A stretch of 64,000 nt of DNA from SVTX01 sp045632305 (lineage in GTDB: Bacteria; Bacillota; Clostridia; Oscillospirales; CAG-272), in assembly GCA_045632305.1 (NCBI GenBank), contig JAZQWL010000020.1, positions 1 through 64,000 of the forward strand, read 5' to 3'. Numbering within the stretch: position 1 is the stretch's first letter; each line of letters begins with the position of its first letter. The notes under the pieces were generated by a model. It did not search any database and was not told where the DNA came from. It saw only the letters and a program-made list of their open reading frames with translations. Shown in pieces: positions 17,191 to 25,115 of the stretch. A program made the translations under genes and the position numbers.

Positions 17191-19710
17191 TTATTCAACC
17201 TCGTAACCTGCCTGAATAATTATGCTCTTTATCTGCTCCTCACCGATACCGCCGTCAGTTACAACTATCGCACTTCCCGCAACGTGGCTTACCGTAGCGG
17301 ATATAATATTTTCATTTGCCTCAAGGCACTTTTTTACTCTCGCCTCACAATGAGGGCACATCATTCCTGAAACCTTAATTGTAAATTCCATTTTCTTTTT
17401 ATCTTCCCTTTCTTTGAAACGTTCTTCTATTTTCGCAGCGTCAACGCCCGATTTTCCGCGCATTATACGAGTCCGATCAAGCTTAACGAAATTAAGTCGG
17501 AGCGCGTTGCTGACAACGCAGAAGCTCGAAAGACTCATCGCAAGAGCTCCAAACATAGGATTCATACTCCAACCGAGAAGCGAGACGAATGCCCCTGCCG
17601 CAAGAGGAATGCCGATGACGTTATACGCGAACGCCCAAAACAAATTTTCCTTAATGTTTGTAAGGGTTTTTCGACTCAGACGAATTGCCCTTCCGACATT
17701 CTCAACGCCTGAATTTATAAGCACAACGCTCGCCGCGTCAAGCGCGATATGACTGCCCGCTCCAATGGCAACGCCAACGTCCGCAACGGTAAGCGCCACC
17801 GCATCGTTTATGCCGTCGCCAACCATTATTACTCTGCCGAGCTTTTTCATTTCACGGACGATCTCGCCCTTTTCTGCCGGCAACACATCGGAAAAAATAT
17901 AGTCCACGCCGACGCTCTTGCCGACCGCCTCGGCAGTTCTTCTGTTGTCACCCGTGAGCATTACGGTGAAAATTCCCATGTTGCGAAGCGCCGCAACCCC
18001 GTCCTTACTGCTTTGACGAAGCTTATCCGCAACCGCGATAATGCCGAGCGGAGCGCCGTCCAGAGCAAATATCATAGGGGTTTTTCCCTCGGACGAAAGT
18101 CTGTCCGCGGCACACTTCAGATCGTCACTCAAAGCTATACGAGATAAGGCAAATTTAATATTTGAAGCAAACGCGTCTTTACCCTCGAAAACGCCTTCAA
18201 CACCGCTTCCCGAAAGCGTCTTGAAGTCCACAATTTCCTTTGCCTCAATACACTTTTCTCTGCAGTAGTCAACCACCGCGCGCGCTAACGGATGCTCGCT
18301 TTTTGCCTCAAGCGAGAGTGCAAGTGCAAGAAGCTCGGACTCGTCAATTCCGCCCGATGTGACAATATCCGTTACAGTCGGCTTGCCCTCGGTAAGAGTT
18401 CCCGTCTTATCCAGAATCACAATATCCGCCCTGCCCGTATTTTCAAGAGCTGTAGCGTTCTTAAAGAGTATTCCGCGCTTTGCGCCAACTCCGCTGCCCA
18501 CCATGATCGCCACGGGAGTCGCAAGCCCCAGCGCGCACGGACAGCTTATAACAAGCACGGAAATTCCCTTAGCAAGGGATGTGCCAACGTCCATTCCGCT
18601 TACAATTAGCCACACAGCCATCGTCACAAGAGAGATCGCTATCACACACGGTACAAACACCGCGGACACCTTGTCCGCAATTTTGGCTATCGGCGCTTTT
18701 GTTGCCGTAGCATCACTTACCATTTTTATTATTCCCGAAAGCACGGTGTCGTCTCCGACGTTCACCGCCTCACATACGGTATATCCCGAAACGCTTACGG
18801 TCGCGCCGAAAACCGTGTCTCCGACAACCTTGTCCACAGGCAAGCTCTCACCCGTGAGCATGGATTCGTCAACCGACGCGCCGCCATGTATGACCTTCGC
18901 GTCAGTGGGAATGCTCTCGCCCGCAAAAACGCAGAATCTGTCACCGACCTTTATTTCCCCTGCGGGAATATCAACAGTGTTTCCGTCAGCATCTATCTTA
19001 TGCGCGATCTTAGGAGCAAGATTTATAAGCGCCTCGATCGCGCTCGTCGTTCTGCCCTTCGCTCTCGCCTCAAGGGTTTTTCCGACGGTAATAAGCGCCA
19101 GGATCATCGCCGCGGATTCGAAATAAAGCTCTCCGTGAAGTATGTGATGCGCCGTCTCCGTATCCGCAAGAGCCATTTTGACAGTCATGCAAGCACTGTA
19201 AACAAATGCGGCTCCCGCCCCTAATGAAACGAGCGTATCCATGTTCGGGGATCTGTTGATTATGCCCTTCACTCCGTTTGTGAAAAACCTTTTATTTATA
19301 AGCATTACCGCCAATGTAAGCGCCATCTGTACAAGCGCTATGATAAGCGGATTTTTACTCAAAAATTCAGGCAACGGAAATCCCCACATTACGTGTCCCA
19401 TCGATACGTACATAAGGAAAATCAACACAACGCAGGACGAAATAAGCCGTGATATTAAATTTTTCGTTTCCTTCTTAGCACTGTCCGACGCCACGCTCGG
19501 TGACGCTCTTTTCTCGCTCACCTTTGCGCTGTATCCCGCCACCTCAACAGCCGAAATAATAACTGTATCGTCAAGATCACTCTCGACCGTCATTGAGTTC
19601 GTAAGGAGATTTACAGAGCAGGAGCTGACACCGTCAAGCGAGCCGACCGCACGCTCAACTCTTGCCGAGCAAGCCGCGCAGGACATGCCTCCAATATCAA
19701 ATTTTCTCAT
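17191..19710 (-). CDS. copA: Copper-transporting P-type ATPase with HMA domains at both ends
   Basis: An 839-aa P1B-type ATPase that pumps Cu(I) across the membrane. In order: an N-terminal heavy-metal-associated domain (GMSCAACSARVE), membrane segments, actuator motif TGES, the metal-channel motif SCPCALG, phosphorylation motif DKTGTLTEG, the HP motif SEHPLA and hinge MVGDGINDAVAL. The unusual part is the C-terminus: after a charged linker (about residues 755-773) comes a second complete HMA domain of 66 residues with GMMCPHCEARV. It resembles a CopZ chaperone fused in frame and even begins with its own Met (codon at 17389-17391). The gene has its own promoter and no copper operator that I can recognise. 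Confidence 0.93.
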   Translation of the reverse strand: MRKFDIGGMSCAACSARVERAVGSLDGVSSCSVNLLTNSMTVESDLDDTVIISAVEVAGYSAKVSEKRASPSVASDSAKKETKNLISRLISSCVVLIFLMYVSMGHVMWGFPLPEFLSKNPLIIALVQMALTLAVMLINKRFFTNGVKGIINRSPNMDTLVSLGAGAAFVYSACMTVKMALADTETAHHILHGELYFESAAMILALITVGKTLEARAKGRTTSAIEALINLAPKIAHKIDADGNTVDIPAGEIKVGDRFCVFAGESIPTDAKVIHGGASVDESMLTGESLPVDKVVGDTVFGATVSVSGYTVCEAVNVGDDTVLSGIIKMVSDATATKAPIAKIADKVSAVFVPCVIAISLVTMAVWLIVSGMDVGTSLAKGISVLVISCPCALGLATPVAIMVGSGVGAKRGILFKNATALENTGRADIVILDKTGTLTEGKPTVTDIVTSGGIDESELLALALSLEAKSEHPLARAVVDYCREKCIEAKEIVDFKTLSGSGVEGVFEGKDAFASNIKFALSRIALSDDLKCAADRLSSEGKTPMIFALDGAPLGIIAVADKLRQSSKDGVAALRNMGIFTVMLTGDNRRTAEAVGKSVGVDYIFSDVLPAEKGEIVREMKKLGRVIMVGDGINDAVALTVADVGVAIGAGSHIALDAASVVLINSGVENVGRAIRLSRKTLTNIKENLFWAFAYNVIGIPLAAGAFVSLLGWSMNPMFGALAMSLSSFCVVSNALRLNFVKLDRTRIMRGKSGVDAAKIEERFKEREDKKKMEFTIKVSGMMCPHCEARVKKCLEANENIISATVSHVAGSAIVVTDGGIGEEQIKSIIIQAGYEVE

Positions 19711-19746
19711 TTTTCTTCCTTATTTATTTATAATATCTATATATTT

Positions 19747-19775
19747 ATTTTACCCTTAATCGTCGATTTTGTCAA
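19747..19775 (-). promoter_or_regulatory. Promoter of copA
   Basis: Minus strand: -35 TTGACA (plus 19770-19775), 17-base spacer, -10 TAAAAT (plus 19747-19752). The spacer is a normal 17 bases, unlike the 19-base spacer of MerR/CueR-type copper promoters. No CopY-type TACA..TGTA box is seen. Confidence 0.75.
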
Positions 19776-19777
19776 GG

Positions 19778-19808
19778 AAAAAATCACCTGCGGAAACCCC
19801 GCAGGTGA
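19778..19808 (-). terminator. Intrinsic terminator of the cysS-gtrA operon
   Basis: A 10-bp stem TCACCTGCGG/CCGCAGGTGA with a 5-base loop, followed on the minus strand by six T. It lies 5 bases after the GtrA-family gene's stop and abuts the copA promoter. Confidence 0.88.
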
Positions 19809-19812
19809 AAAA

Positions 19813-20325
19813 TTACTTTTTATCCTTAAATACGAAAATTTTGCTGAAAACGTAATTACAGATAATTACGATGACTGCCGCGATCACCTTTGCGGAGATC
19901 TCCGCCATATTCCAAGTTCTGCCAAGGAAGGGTACTGCCGTCGAGCCCGAGATGAGCGCGGCGATTCCCATTGCGGCAAACAAGGTTACAAGATAATCTA
20001 CAAAAAAGGTGATAACTCTGCCGCCTGCGAATTTTATAAGCTGCGACGAGGTGGAAACCTCGGTCTCTGCCTTTGTAAACACCCACTTTTTATTAGTAAA
20101 AAACGCAAAAAGCACTGCCGCGATCCACTGAATGACCTGCGCCACTGTGTATATCGCGATATATTTTCCGCTCGTTGTATCGTCGGCATCTACTCCAAAT
20201 GCAGATTTAAGCACCCACAAAAGCACAAAATAAACGATCCATCCGACAAGCGTTGTCAATACTCCAAAAATGAGATATTTAATTATTTCCTCGTATTTTT
20301 TATAAAGCTCCTTGATCTTAGCCAT
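19813..20325 (-). CDS. GtrA-family membrane protein
   Basis: A small four-helix membrane protein (170 aa) of the GtrA/DPMS family, typically involved in flipping or moving lipid-linked sugars for wall or teichoic acid glycosylation. Seen: IIKYLIFGVLTTLVGWIVYF in the first helix and FFTNKKWVF, a family hallmark, near the middle. I choose the ATG at 20325, 4 bases after the cysS stop. A TTG at 20337 in the same frame would overlap cysS by 8 bases. It is the last gene of a three-gene operon and is followed by a strong terminator. Confidence 0.85.
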   Translation of the reverse strand: MAKIKELYKKYEEIIKYLIFGVLTTLVGWIVYFVLLWVLKSAFGVDADDTTSGKYIAIYTVAQVIQWIAAVLFAFFTNKKWVFTKAETEVSTSSQLIKFAGGRVITFFVDYLVTLFAAMGIAALISGSTAVPFLGRTWNMAEISAKVIAAVIVIICNYVFSKIFVFKDKK

Positions 20326-20329
20326 ATCA

Positions 20330-21778
20330 TCAACCAATCTTGAAGGTAGTTCCCGAGCGATCGTCGATAAGAGTTACGCCCTTGTCGGCAAGATACTGAC
20401 GGATTCTGTCCGCCTCGGCAAAGTTCTTTTCCTTCTTTGCTATCTTTCTCTTCTCGATAAGGTCGATCGTCTCGGCAACGAGAGGATCGTTTCTGTCAAA
20501 GCCCGCGTAAATATCAACAGTTGCCTCTGCCGCCTTTGCCGCTCTTACCTTATCGGCAGCCGCAAGCATATTAATGCCGAGAACTCTGTCAAAATCGTCA
20601 AGAAGTGCAAGCTTTGTTCTGCCGTTCGTCTTCATCTTGAGCACGTCATAAAGTGCTGTAATACCAAGAGAGGTGTTAAGATCGTTGTCAAGAGCCGCCA
20701 TAAACTTTGCCTTGCCCTCTTCGAATGCAGCACCGTCAAGCTCACCGTCATTCTTATCAAGTGCAGCGATCTTCTGGATAAGCTTGTTGTAAGCTACAAC
20801 CGCATTATCAAGATTTTCATAGGAGAATACAAGATTCTTTCTGTAGTGTGACTGCAAGCAGAAGAATCTGTAAGCCATAGGATCATAGCCCTTGGATTCA
20901 AGCAAGGAAACTGTCAAAAATTCGCCTGTGGACTTTGACATCTTACCCGAATTTGTATTTAAGTGAAGCACGTGGAACCAATAGTTGCACCACTTGTGAC
21001 CGAGGAATGCCTCGGACTGCGCAATTTCATTTGTATGGTGGGGGAACGCGTTATCAATTCCGCCACAGTGAATATCGAGATATTCACCAAGGAACTTCAT
21101 GGATATACCCGAGCATTCAATGTGCCAGCCGGGATAACCGATGCCCCAAGGAGATTCCCATTTGAGTTCCTGATCGTCAAACTTGGACTTTGTAAACCAA
21201 AGCACGAAGTCCGCCTTGTTTTTCTTGTTTTCGTCACCCTCAACGCCCTCGCGAACACCAACCTCAAGGTCGTCCTCGTTAAAGTCACCGAATACGTAGT
21301 ACTGATCGAGCTTGGAGGTGTCAAAATAAACGTTGCCGCCCGCTACGTAGGCATAGCCCTTTTCGAGCAAGCCCTCAACAAGTGCGATAAATTCCGCGAT
21401 ACAACCTGTCGCGGGCTGTACTATATTAGGAGTTTTGATATTGAGCTTCTTGCAATCCTCAAAGAAAGCGTCTGTATAGAACTTCGCAATCTCAAGAACT
21501 GTCTTCTTTTCTCTCTTCGCTCCCTTGAGCATCTTATCTTCACCCGTGTCGCCGTCGCTGGAAAGATGTCCCACGTCAGTGATGTTCATAACACGGTTAA
21601 CCTCAAGACCTGTGTAGGAAAGGTACTTTTCAAGCACGTCCTCCATAATGTAAGTGCGGAGATTTCCTATATGAGCAAAGTGATAAACTGTGGGGCCGCA
21701 GGTATACATTGATACCTTTCCTGCCACACGAGGAACGAATTCCTCTCTTTTTCTTGTAAGTGAATTATATAAAATCAT
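20330..21778 (-). CDS. cysS: Cysteinyl-tRNA synthetase
   Basis: Charges tRNA-Cys (482 aa, normal length). The class I signature is seen as FAHIGNLRTY near residue 34 and KMSKSTGEF near 265. The zinc ligands of the family correspond to CGPTVY near residue 27, ECSGIS and HHTNEIAQSE. The gene lies 13 bases after a sugar-isomerase-like gene, with no T-box leader in between. Confidence 0.97.
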   Translation of the reverse strand: MILYNSLTRKREEFVPRVAGKVSMYTCGPTVYHFAHIGNLRTYIMEDVLEKYLSYTGLEVNRVMNITDVGHLSSDGDTGEDKMLKGAKREKKTVLEIAKFYTDAFFEDCKKLNIKTPNIVQPATGCIAEFIALVEGLLEKGYAYVAGGNVYFDTSKLDQYYVFGDFNEDDLEVGVREGVEGDENKKNKADFVLWFTKSKFDDQELKWESPWGIGYPGWHIECSGISMKFLGEYLDIHCGGIDNAFPHHTNEIAQSEAFLGHKWCNYWFHVLHLNTNSGKMSKSTGEFLTVSLLESKGYDPMAYRFFCLQSHYRKNLVFSYENLDNAVVAYNKLIQKIAALDKNDGELDGAAFEEGKAKFMAALDNDLNTSLGITALYDVLKMKTNGRTKLALLDDFDRVLGINMLAAADKVRAAKAAEATVDIYAGFDRNDPLVAETIDLIEKRKIAKKEKNFAEADRIRQYLADKGVTLIDDRSGTTFKIG

Positions 21779-21791
21779 TGTATTTCTCCGA

Positions 21792-22664
21792 TTATTTTCT
21801 GCTTAAAATGTTGTCCCTTATCTGCGAGCCGCGTCTTAATGCCAGCTTGCAAAGCTCGGTTCTGTAATTTATATCGCGGGAAAGATGTCCCGTTCTGATT
21901 TCCATTTCAATCGCGCCGATATATCCGATCTGCTTGAGCGCCGCAACTATATTACACCAATTAACGGTGCAGTCCTTGTCGCGCGGAACTCTGTGATCGT
22001 CGTGGATACCGTCGTTATCGTGAACGTGCAAAAGCTCAAGCGTATCCGCAAGAGTGAGTATCTCCTCACCCTGATTGAGCCCCGTAATATTGGCGTGTCC
22101 CGTATCCCAACAGTTGCCACAACCGAGCACCTTCGCCAAAAGATAAATTTCGGACGCCTTCGAGCCGTAGAGATGATCGTATCTCTCGCGGTGTCCCGCC
22201 ATGTTTTCAATTAAAAGCTTCACACCGCGCGCGGCAGCATATTCAACCAAGGGAGATAAGAACTCAACGTTCTTTATTATCCATTCCTCAAGTGTTTTCT
22301 TGCTTTGATAGTAAGCTACGGGGTGAATTACCGCAAGCTTTACTCCAAGATATGCCGTAGCGTCAATACCCGCGCGAAGCTCTGGGATGTACTTTGTTGC
22401 AAACTCCTCGCTATCGGGCGCAGGCATATAGAAAGGAAGATGAGTCGCGTCAAGGGATATCTTCTTTTCCTTCGCCTTGTTTTTGAGGTTGTAAAGCACC
22501 GCCTTATATGCCCCATCAAAGCTCTTCAGCCCGTCAAGAGAAATATCAAGCCCCTCAAATCCGACGCGGCCTATAAAATCCATCATTTCACCCGACGAAA
22601 AACGTCCGCCCTCGGCGTAATAGTCATGCATACGCGAAGGTGCTATGATCTTAAGTCTATCCAT
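21792..22664 (-). CDS. TIM-barrel sugar phosphate isomerase/epimerase-like protein
   Basis: A 290-aa protein of the xylose-isomerase-like TIM barrel superfamily (AP_endonuc_2). The usual metal ligands are visible in order: Glu in LLIENMAG, Asp and His in CWDTGHANITG, His in LLHVHDND, and Glu in GAIEMEIRTG. Members act as sugar or inositol isomerases/epimerases. The substrate is not identifiable, and the neighbours (cysS, gtrA-like) do not help. It is the first gene of the operon, with a consensus promoter. Confidence 0.82.
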   Translation of the reverse strand: MDRLKIIAPSRMHDYYAEGGRFSSGEMMDFIGRVGFEGLDISLDGLKSFDGAYKAVLYNLKNKAKEKKISLDATHLPFYMPAPDSEEFATKYIPELRAGIDATAYLGVKLAVIHPVAYYQSKKTLEEWIIKNVEFLSPLVEYAAARGVKLLIENMAGHRERYDHLYGSKASEIYLLAKVLGCGNCWDTGHANITGLNQGEEILTLADTLELLHVHDNDGIHDDHRVPRDKDCTVNWCNIVAALKQIGYIGAIEMEIRTGHLSRDINYRTELCKLALRRGSQIRDNILSRK

Positions 22665-22695
22665 CTGCGCTCTCCTTTCTTTTTTTTACATTTAT

Positions 22696-22724
22696 ATTAT
22701 ACATTACGTACAACAAAAAATCAA
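22696..22724 (-). promoter_or_regulatory. Promoter of the isomerase-cysS-gtrA operon
   Basis: Minus strand: -35 TTGATT (plus 22719-22724), 17-base spacer, -10 TATAAT (plus 22696-22701). The -35 overlaps the stop codon of the upstream HAD gene. An AAAGGAG site lies before the ATG. Confidence 0.78.
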
Positions 22725-23551
22725 CTGTTTTTACAAATTATATTTTCATAAAGGTCTGCAATCACACCGTCGTTGCAGTCGCAAAGGCAAAAGTCAGCAA
22801 TTGCCTTCACCGAGCCAAGCGAATTTTCGGGGCATACCGCAAAATCCGACGCGCAAAGCATTTCAATATCGTTTTCATAATCACCCACGGCATAAATTGT
22901 AATATTGCCGCCGTAATATTTCCTTAAAAACTCAATTCCGACCGCCTTTGAACATCCGATCGCGTTAAGCTCTAAAAATCTCGGTGATGAGGTTACAAAT
23001 TTGAATTTATGAGCAAACAAGGGCTCAATTTTCGATCTTAAATCAAAAAGCTCATCCGCCTCTGCTCTGAAAACGATCTTGTATATTGTTTCATTTTCCC
23101 ATTCTTCTATGGGCATTTCCTTCGCCTTACCACAGCCGTCGCGCAAAAATCCGCCAAAATCCTTGACGATCAAGCCGCATGCACGGTCGGTAAGAAAGCC
23201 GTAATCCATACTGCAACGCATACCGATATTGGAGAAATTTTCTCTTATATAGCGCGCTACTTCCATAGCATCACGGGAATCGATCTTAAAGTCCGCTACG
23301 CTCTCCCCTGTCGAAAAATCGTAAATACAACCGCCGTTGACGGTTATAGCGGGCGCATTCGCGATATTCTGCACCGATCCGACCGCATGGGTGATATTGT
23401 GATGAGTTCTTCCGGTCGCAAAAGTAAATTTTCCACCCTGCGCCTTGAATTTTTCTATAGCGTCAAGGTTTTTCTCTACTATTTTCGCCCCCGCGCCGAG
23501 AAAAGTACCGTCCATATCCGACACTATAAGTATATTTTCAAATCTCTTCAT
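22721..23551 (-). CDS. HAD-superfamily phosphatase, Cof type
   Basis: A 276-aa haloacid-dehalogenase-like hydrolase. Motif I is SDMDGTFLG near residue 12 with the nucleophilic Asp, motif III is a Lys in the CSKAVGIEF region, and motif IV is AVGDYENDIEML near residue 220. The C2-type cap between them marks the Cof subfamily, which dephosphorylates sugar phosphates or cofactors such as pyridoxal phosphate and FMN. Its ATG overlaps the end of rluD by 4 bases, so it is translationally coupled to the preceding operon. Confidence 0.86.
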   Translation of the reverse strand: MKRFENILIVSDMDGTFLGAGAKIVEKNLDAIEKFKAQGGKFTFATGRTHHNITHAVGSVQNIANAPAITVNGGCIYDFSTGESVADFKIDSRDAMEVARYIRENFSNIGMRCSMDYGFLTDRACGLIVKDFGGFLRDGCGKAKEMPIEEWENETIYKIVFRAEADELFDLRSKIEPLFAHKFKFVTSSPRFLELNAIGCSKAVGIEFLRKYYGGNITIYAVGDYENDIEMLCASDFAVCPENSLGSVKAIADFCLCDCNDGVIADLYENIICKNS

Positions 23552-24528
23552 TGTACGGAGCTTCTGCGGAGCTTTTCTATCAAAGCTCTCATATTCTCGG
23601 GCATTTCCGCCTCAAATGTCATTTCCTCGCCCGTTCTCGGATGTGTCAAGGTAAGCTTGCGCGCGTGCAAGCACTGACCGTTTATGAGCGAACGGCTTTG
23701 CGTGTAGATCTTATTATTCACACCGCCATAAACCTCGTCACCGAGAAGAGGATGACCGCACGAAGACAGATGAACTCTGATTTGATGAGTTCTTCCCGTT
23801 TCAAGCTGACATTCAACCAAAGTAAGATTGCCCTGCGGGGTTGCAAACCTCTCAAGCACCGTATAATGAGTTATCGCGTCGCGGCTCTTGATAGCGGGAT
23901 TTAAAATAACCGCCATTTTCTTTCTGTCAACGGGATGGCGTCCGATGGGCTTATCCACGGTTCCCTCGTCATCCTTAATATTCCCGAGAGCAATCGCGGT
24001 ATAAATTCTCGAAACGTTATGCACCTTTATCTGCGCCGCTAAAGCATTGTGCGAAAAATCGTTCTTCGCCACAACGAGCAAGCCCGAGGTATCCTTGTCA
24101 ATTCTATGAACGATTCCCGGACGGGCAACACCGCCGATACCCGAAAGCGAGCCCTTACAGTGATAAAGAAGCGCGTTTACAAGCGTTCCGCTGTAAATTC
24201 CGGGCGCGGGATGAACTATCATTCCCTCTTTTTTATTTATTACGATAATGTCATCGTCCTCATAAACCACGTCAAGCGGAATATTCTCGGGCTCGGCGCG
24301 ATCAAGCGCGGGCTCGGGAATTGTTACCTCAACTATATCGTCGAGCTTGAGCTTGAGCTTTTTGTCGGCAGACGCGCCGTTGACGAGAACGTTTCCCTCG
24401 TCGATCACCTTTGATGCAAGCGTGCGCGACATATCGCTCACAAGGGAGATAAACTTATCAAGTCGCTCGCCTGCAAGCTCGCCCGTCACAATAAACGCCT
24501 CAATATTCTTTTCTGCCTGATTATTCAT
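23548..24528 (-). CDS. rluD: RluA-family 23S rRNA pseudouridine synthase
   Basis: Makes pseudouridine in rRNA (326 aa). An N-terminal S4 RNA-binding domain (GERLDKFIS, then DEGNVLVNG) precedes the catalytic domain with HRIDKDTSGLLVVAK, whose Asp is the catalytic residue, and GRTHQIRVHL near the end. I choose the ATG at 24528, which overlaps lspA by 8 bases; another ATG at 24537 is equally in frame. The family assignment is firm, while the exact rRNA position (RluD type) is inferred. Confidence 0.92.
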   Translation of the reverse strand: MNNQAEKNIEAFIVTGELAGERLDKFISLVSDMSRTLASKVIDEGNVLVNGASADKKLKLKLDDIVEVTIPEPALDRAEPENIPLDVVYEDDDIIVINKKEGMIVHPAPGIYSGTLVNALLYHCKGSLSGIGGVARPGIVHRIDKDTSGLLVVAKNDFSHNALAAQIKVHNVSRIYTAIALGNIKDDEGTVDKPIGRHPVDRKKMAVILNPAIKSRDAITHYTVLERFATPQGNLTLVECQLETGRTHQIRVHLSSCGHPLLGDEVYGGVNNKIYTQSRSLINGQCLHARKLTLTHPRTGEEMTFEAEMPENMRALIEKLRRSSVQ

Positions 24529-25057
24529 TTTCGCCATTTTCCGCAGTTGCTGCCGCCTCAAGCTTCTTCTGCTTTTCAAGCTTGAATTCACGAACGGTAT
24601 CAACTATCATCCACGCTATAAGCATAAATGAGCCCACTACCACGAAGGAATCCGCCACGTTGAATGGGAAATACCAGATCTTCGGGAACGCGATGAAATT
24701 GATAAAGTCAACTACGTATTTAAGAAAGATTCTGTCGATCATATTTCCGATACCACCGCCCACGATAAGCGCCAGAGAAGCGCAAAGAAGGACGGACTTC
24801 GGCTTTTTCCAGAAAAGATAAACCAACACACCGACAATAGCGACAACGGAGAACGTCATAAAGATCCATCTTCCGCCCTCTCCCTTCATCGAGCCGAATG
24901 CCGCACCCGTGTTCTGCGTATAAATGAACTCGAGAACGTTCGGGATAACGGTCACGCTTCCATGATCAAGCGCGATATTCTGAACTACCAGAAGCTTGGT
25001 TACCTGGTCTGCTATGATGCAAAGCGCGATTACCGCGCCCCAAATTACGTAAAACAT
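24521..25057 (-). CDS. lspA: Lipoprotein signal peptidase II
   Basis: Membrane aspartic protease that removes signal peptides of lipoproteins, several of which are encoded in this window. Four membrane segments and both catalytic Asp contexts are seen: GNMIDRIF and NVADSFVVVG. The ATG at 25057 has AGAGGA at proper distance. An in-frame TTG at 25078 lies inside the ileS terminator and is unlikely. The C-terminal tail is Lys/Glu-rich. Its neighbours ileS and rluD are the usual ones. Confidence 0.95.
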   Translation of the reverse strand: MFYVIWGAVIALCIIADQVTKLLVVQNIALDHGSVTVIPNVLEFIYTQNTGAAFGSMKGEGGRWIFMTFSVVAIVGVLVYLFWKKPKSVLLCASLALIVGGGIGNMIDRIFLKYVVDFINFIAFPKIWYFPFNVADSFVVVGSFMLIAWMIVDTVREFKLEKQKKLEAAATAENGENE

Positions 25058-25073
25058 ATAAAATCCTCTAACC

Positions 25074-25107
25074 TTCAAAAGCTCGGTGCGTATCCCGAGC
25101 TTTTGAA
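25074..25107 (-). terminator. Hairpin between ileS and lspA
   Basis: A 13-bp stem TTCAAAAGCTCGG/CCGAGCTTTTGAA around an 8-base loop sits directly after the ileS stop. Its T-run is within the stem, so it could be a leaky terminator that reduces lspA-rluD transcription. Confidence 0.65.
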
Positions 25108-25115
25108 AAATATTT

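Noticed and set aside
19711..19780. Copper-responsive operator at copA
   Set aside because: No CopY box, CueR-type long spacer or CsoR-like palindrome could be seen.
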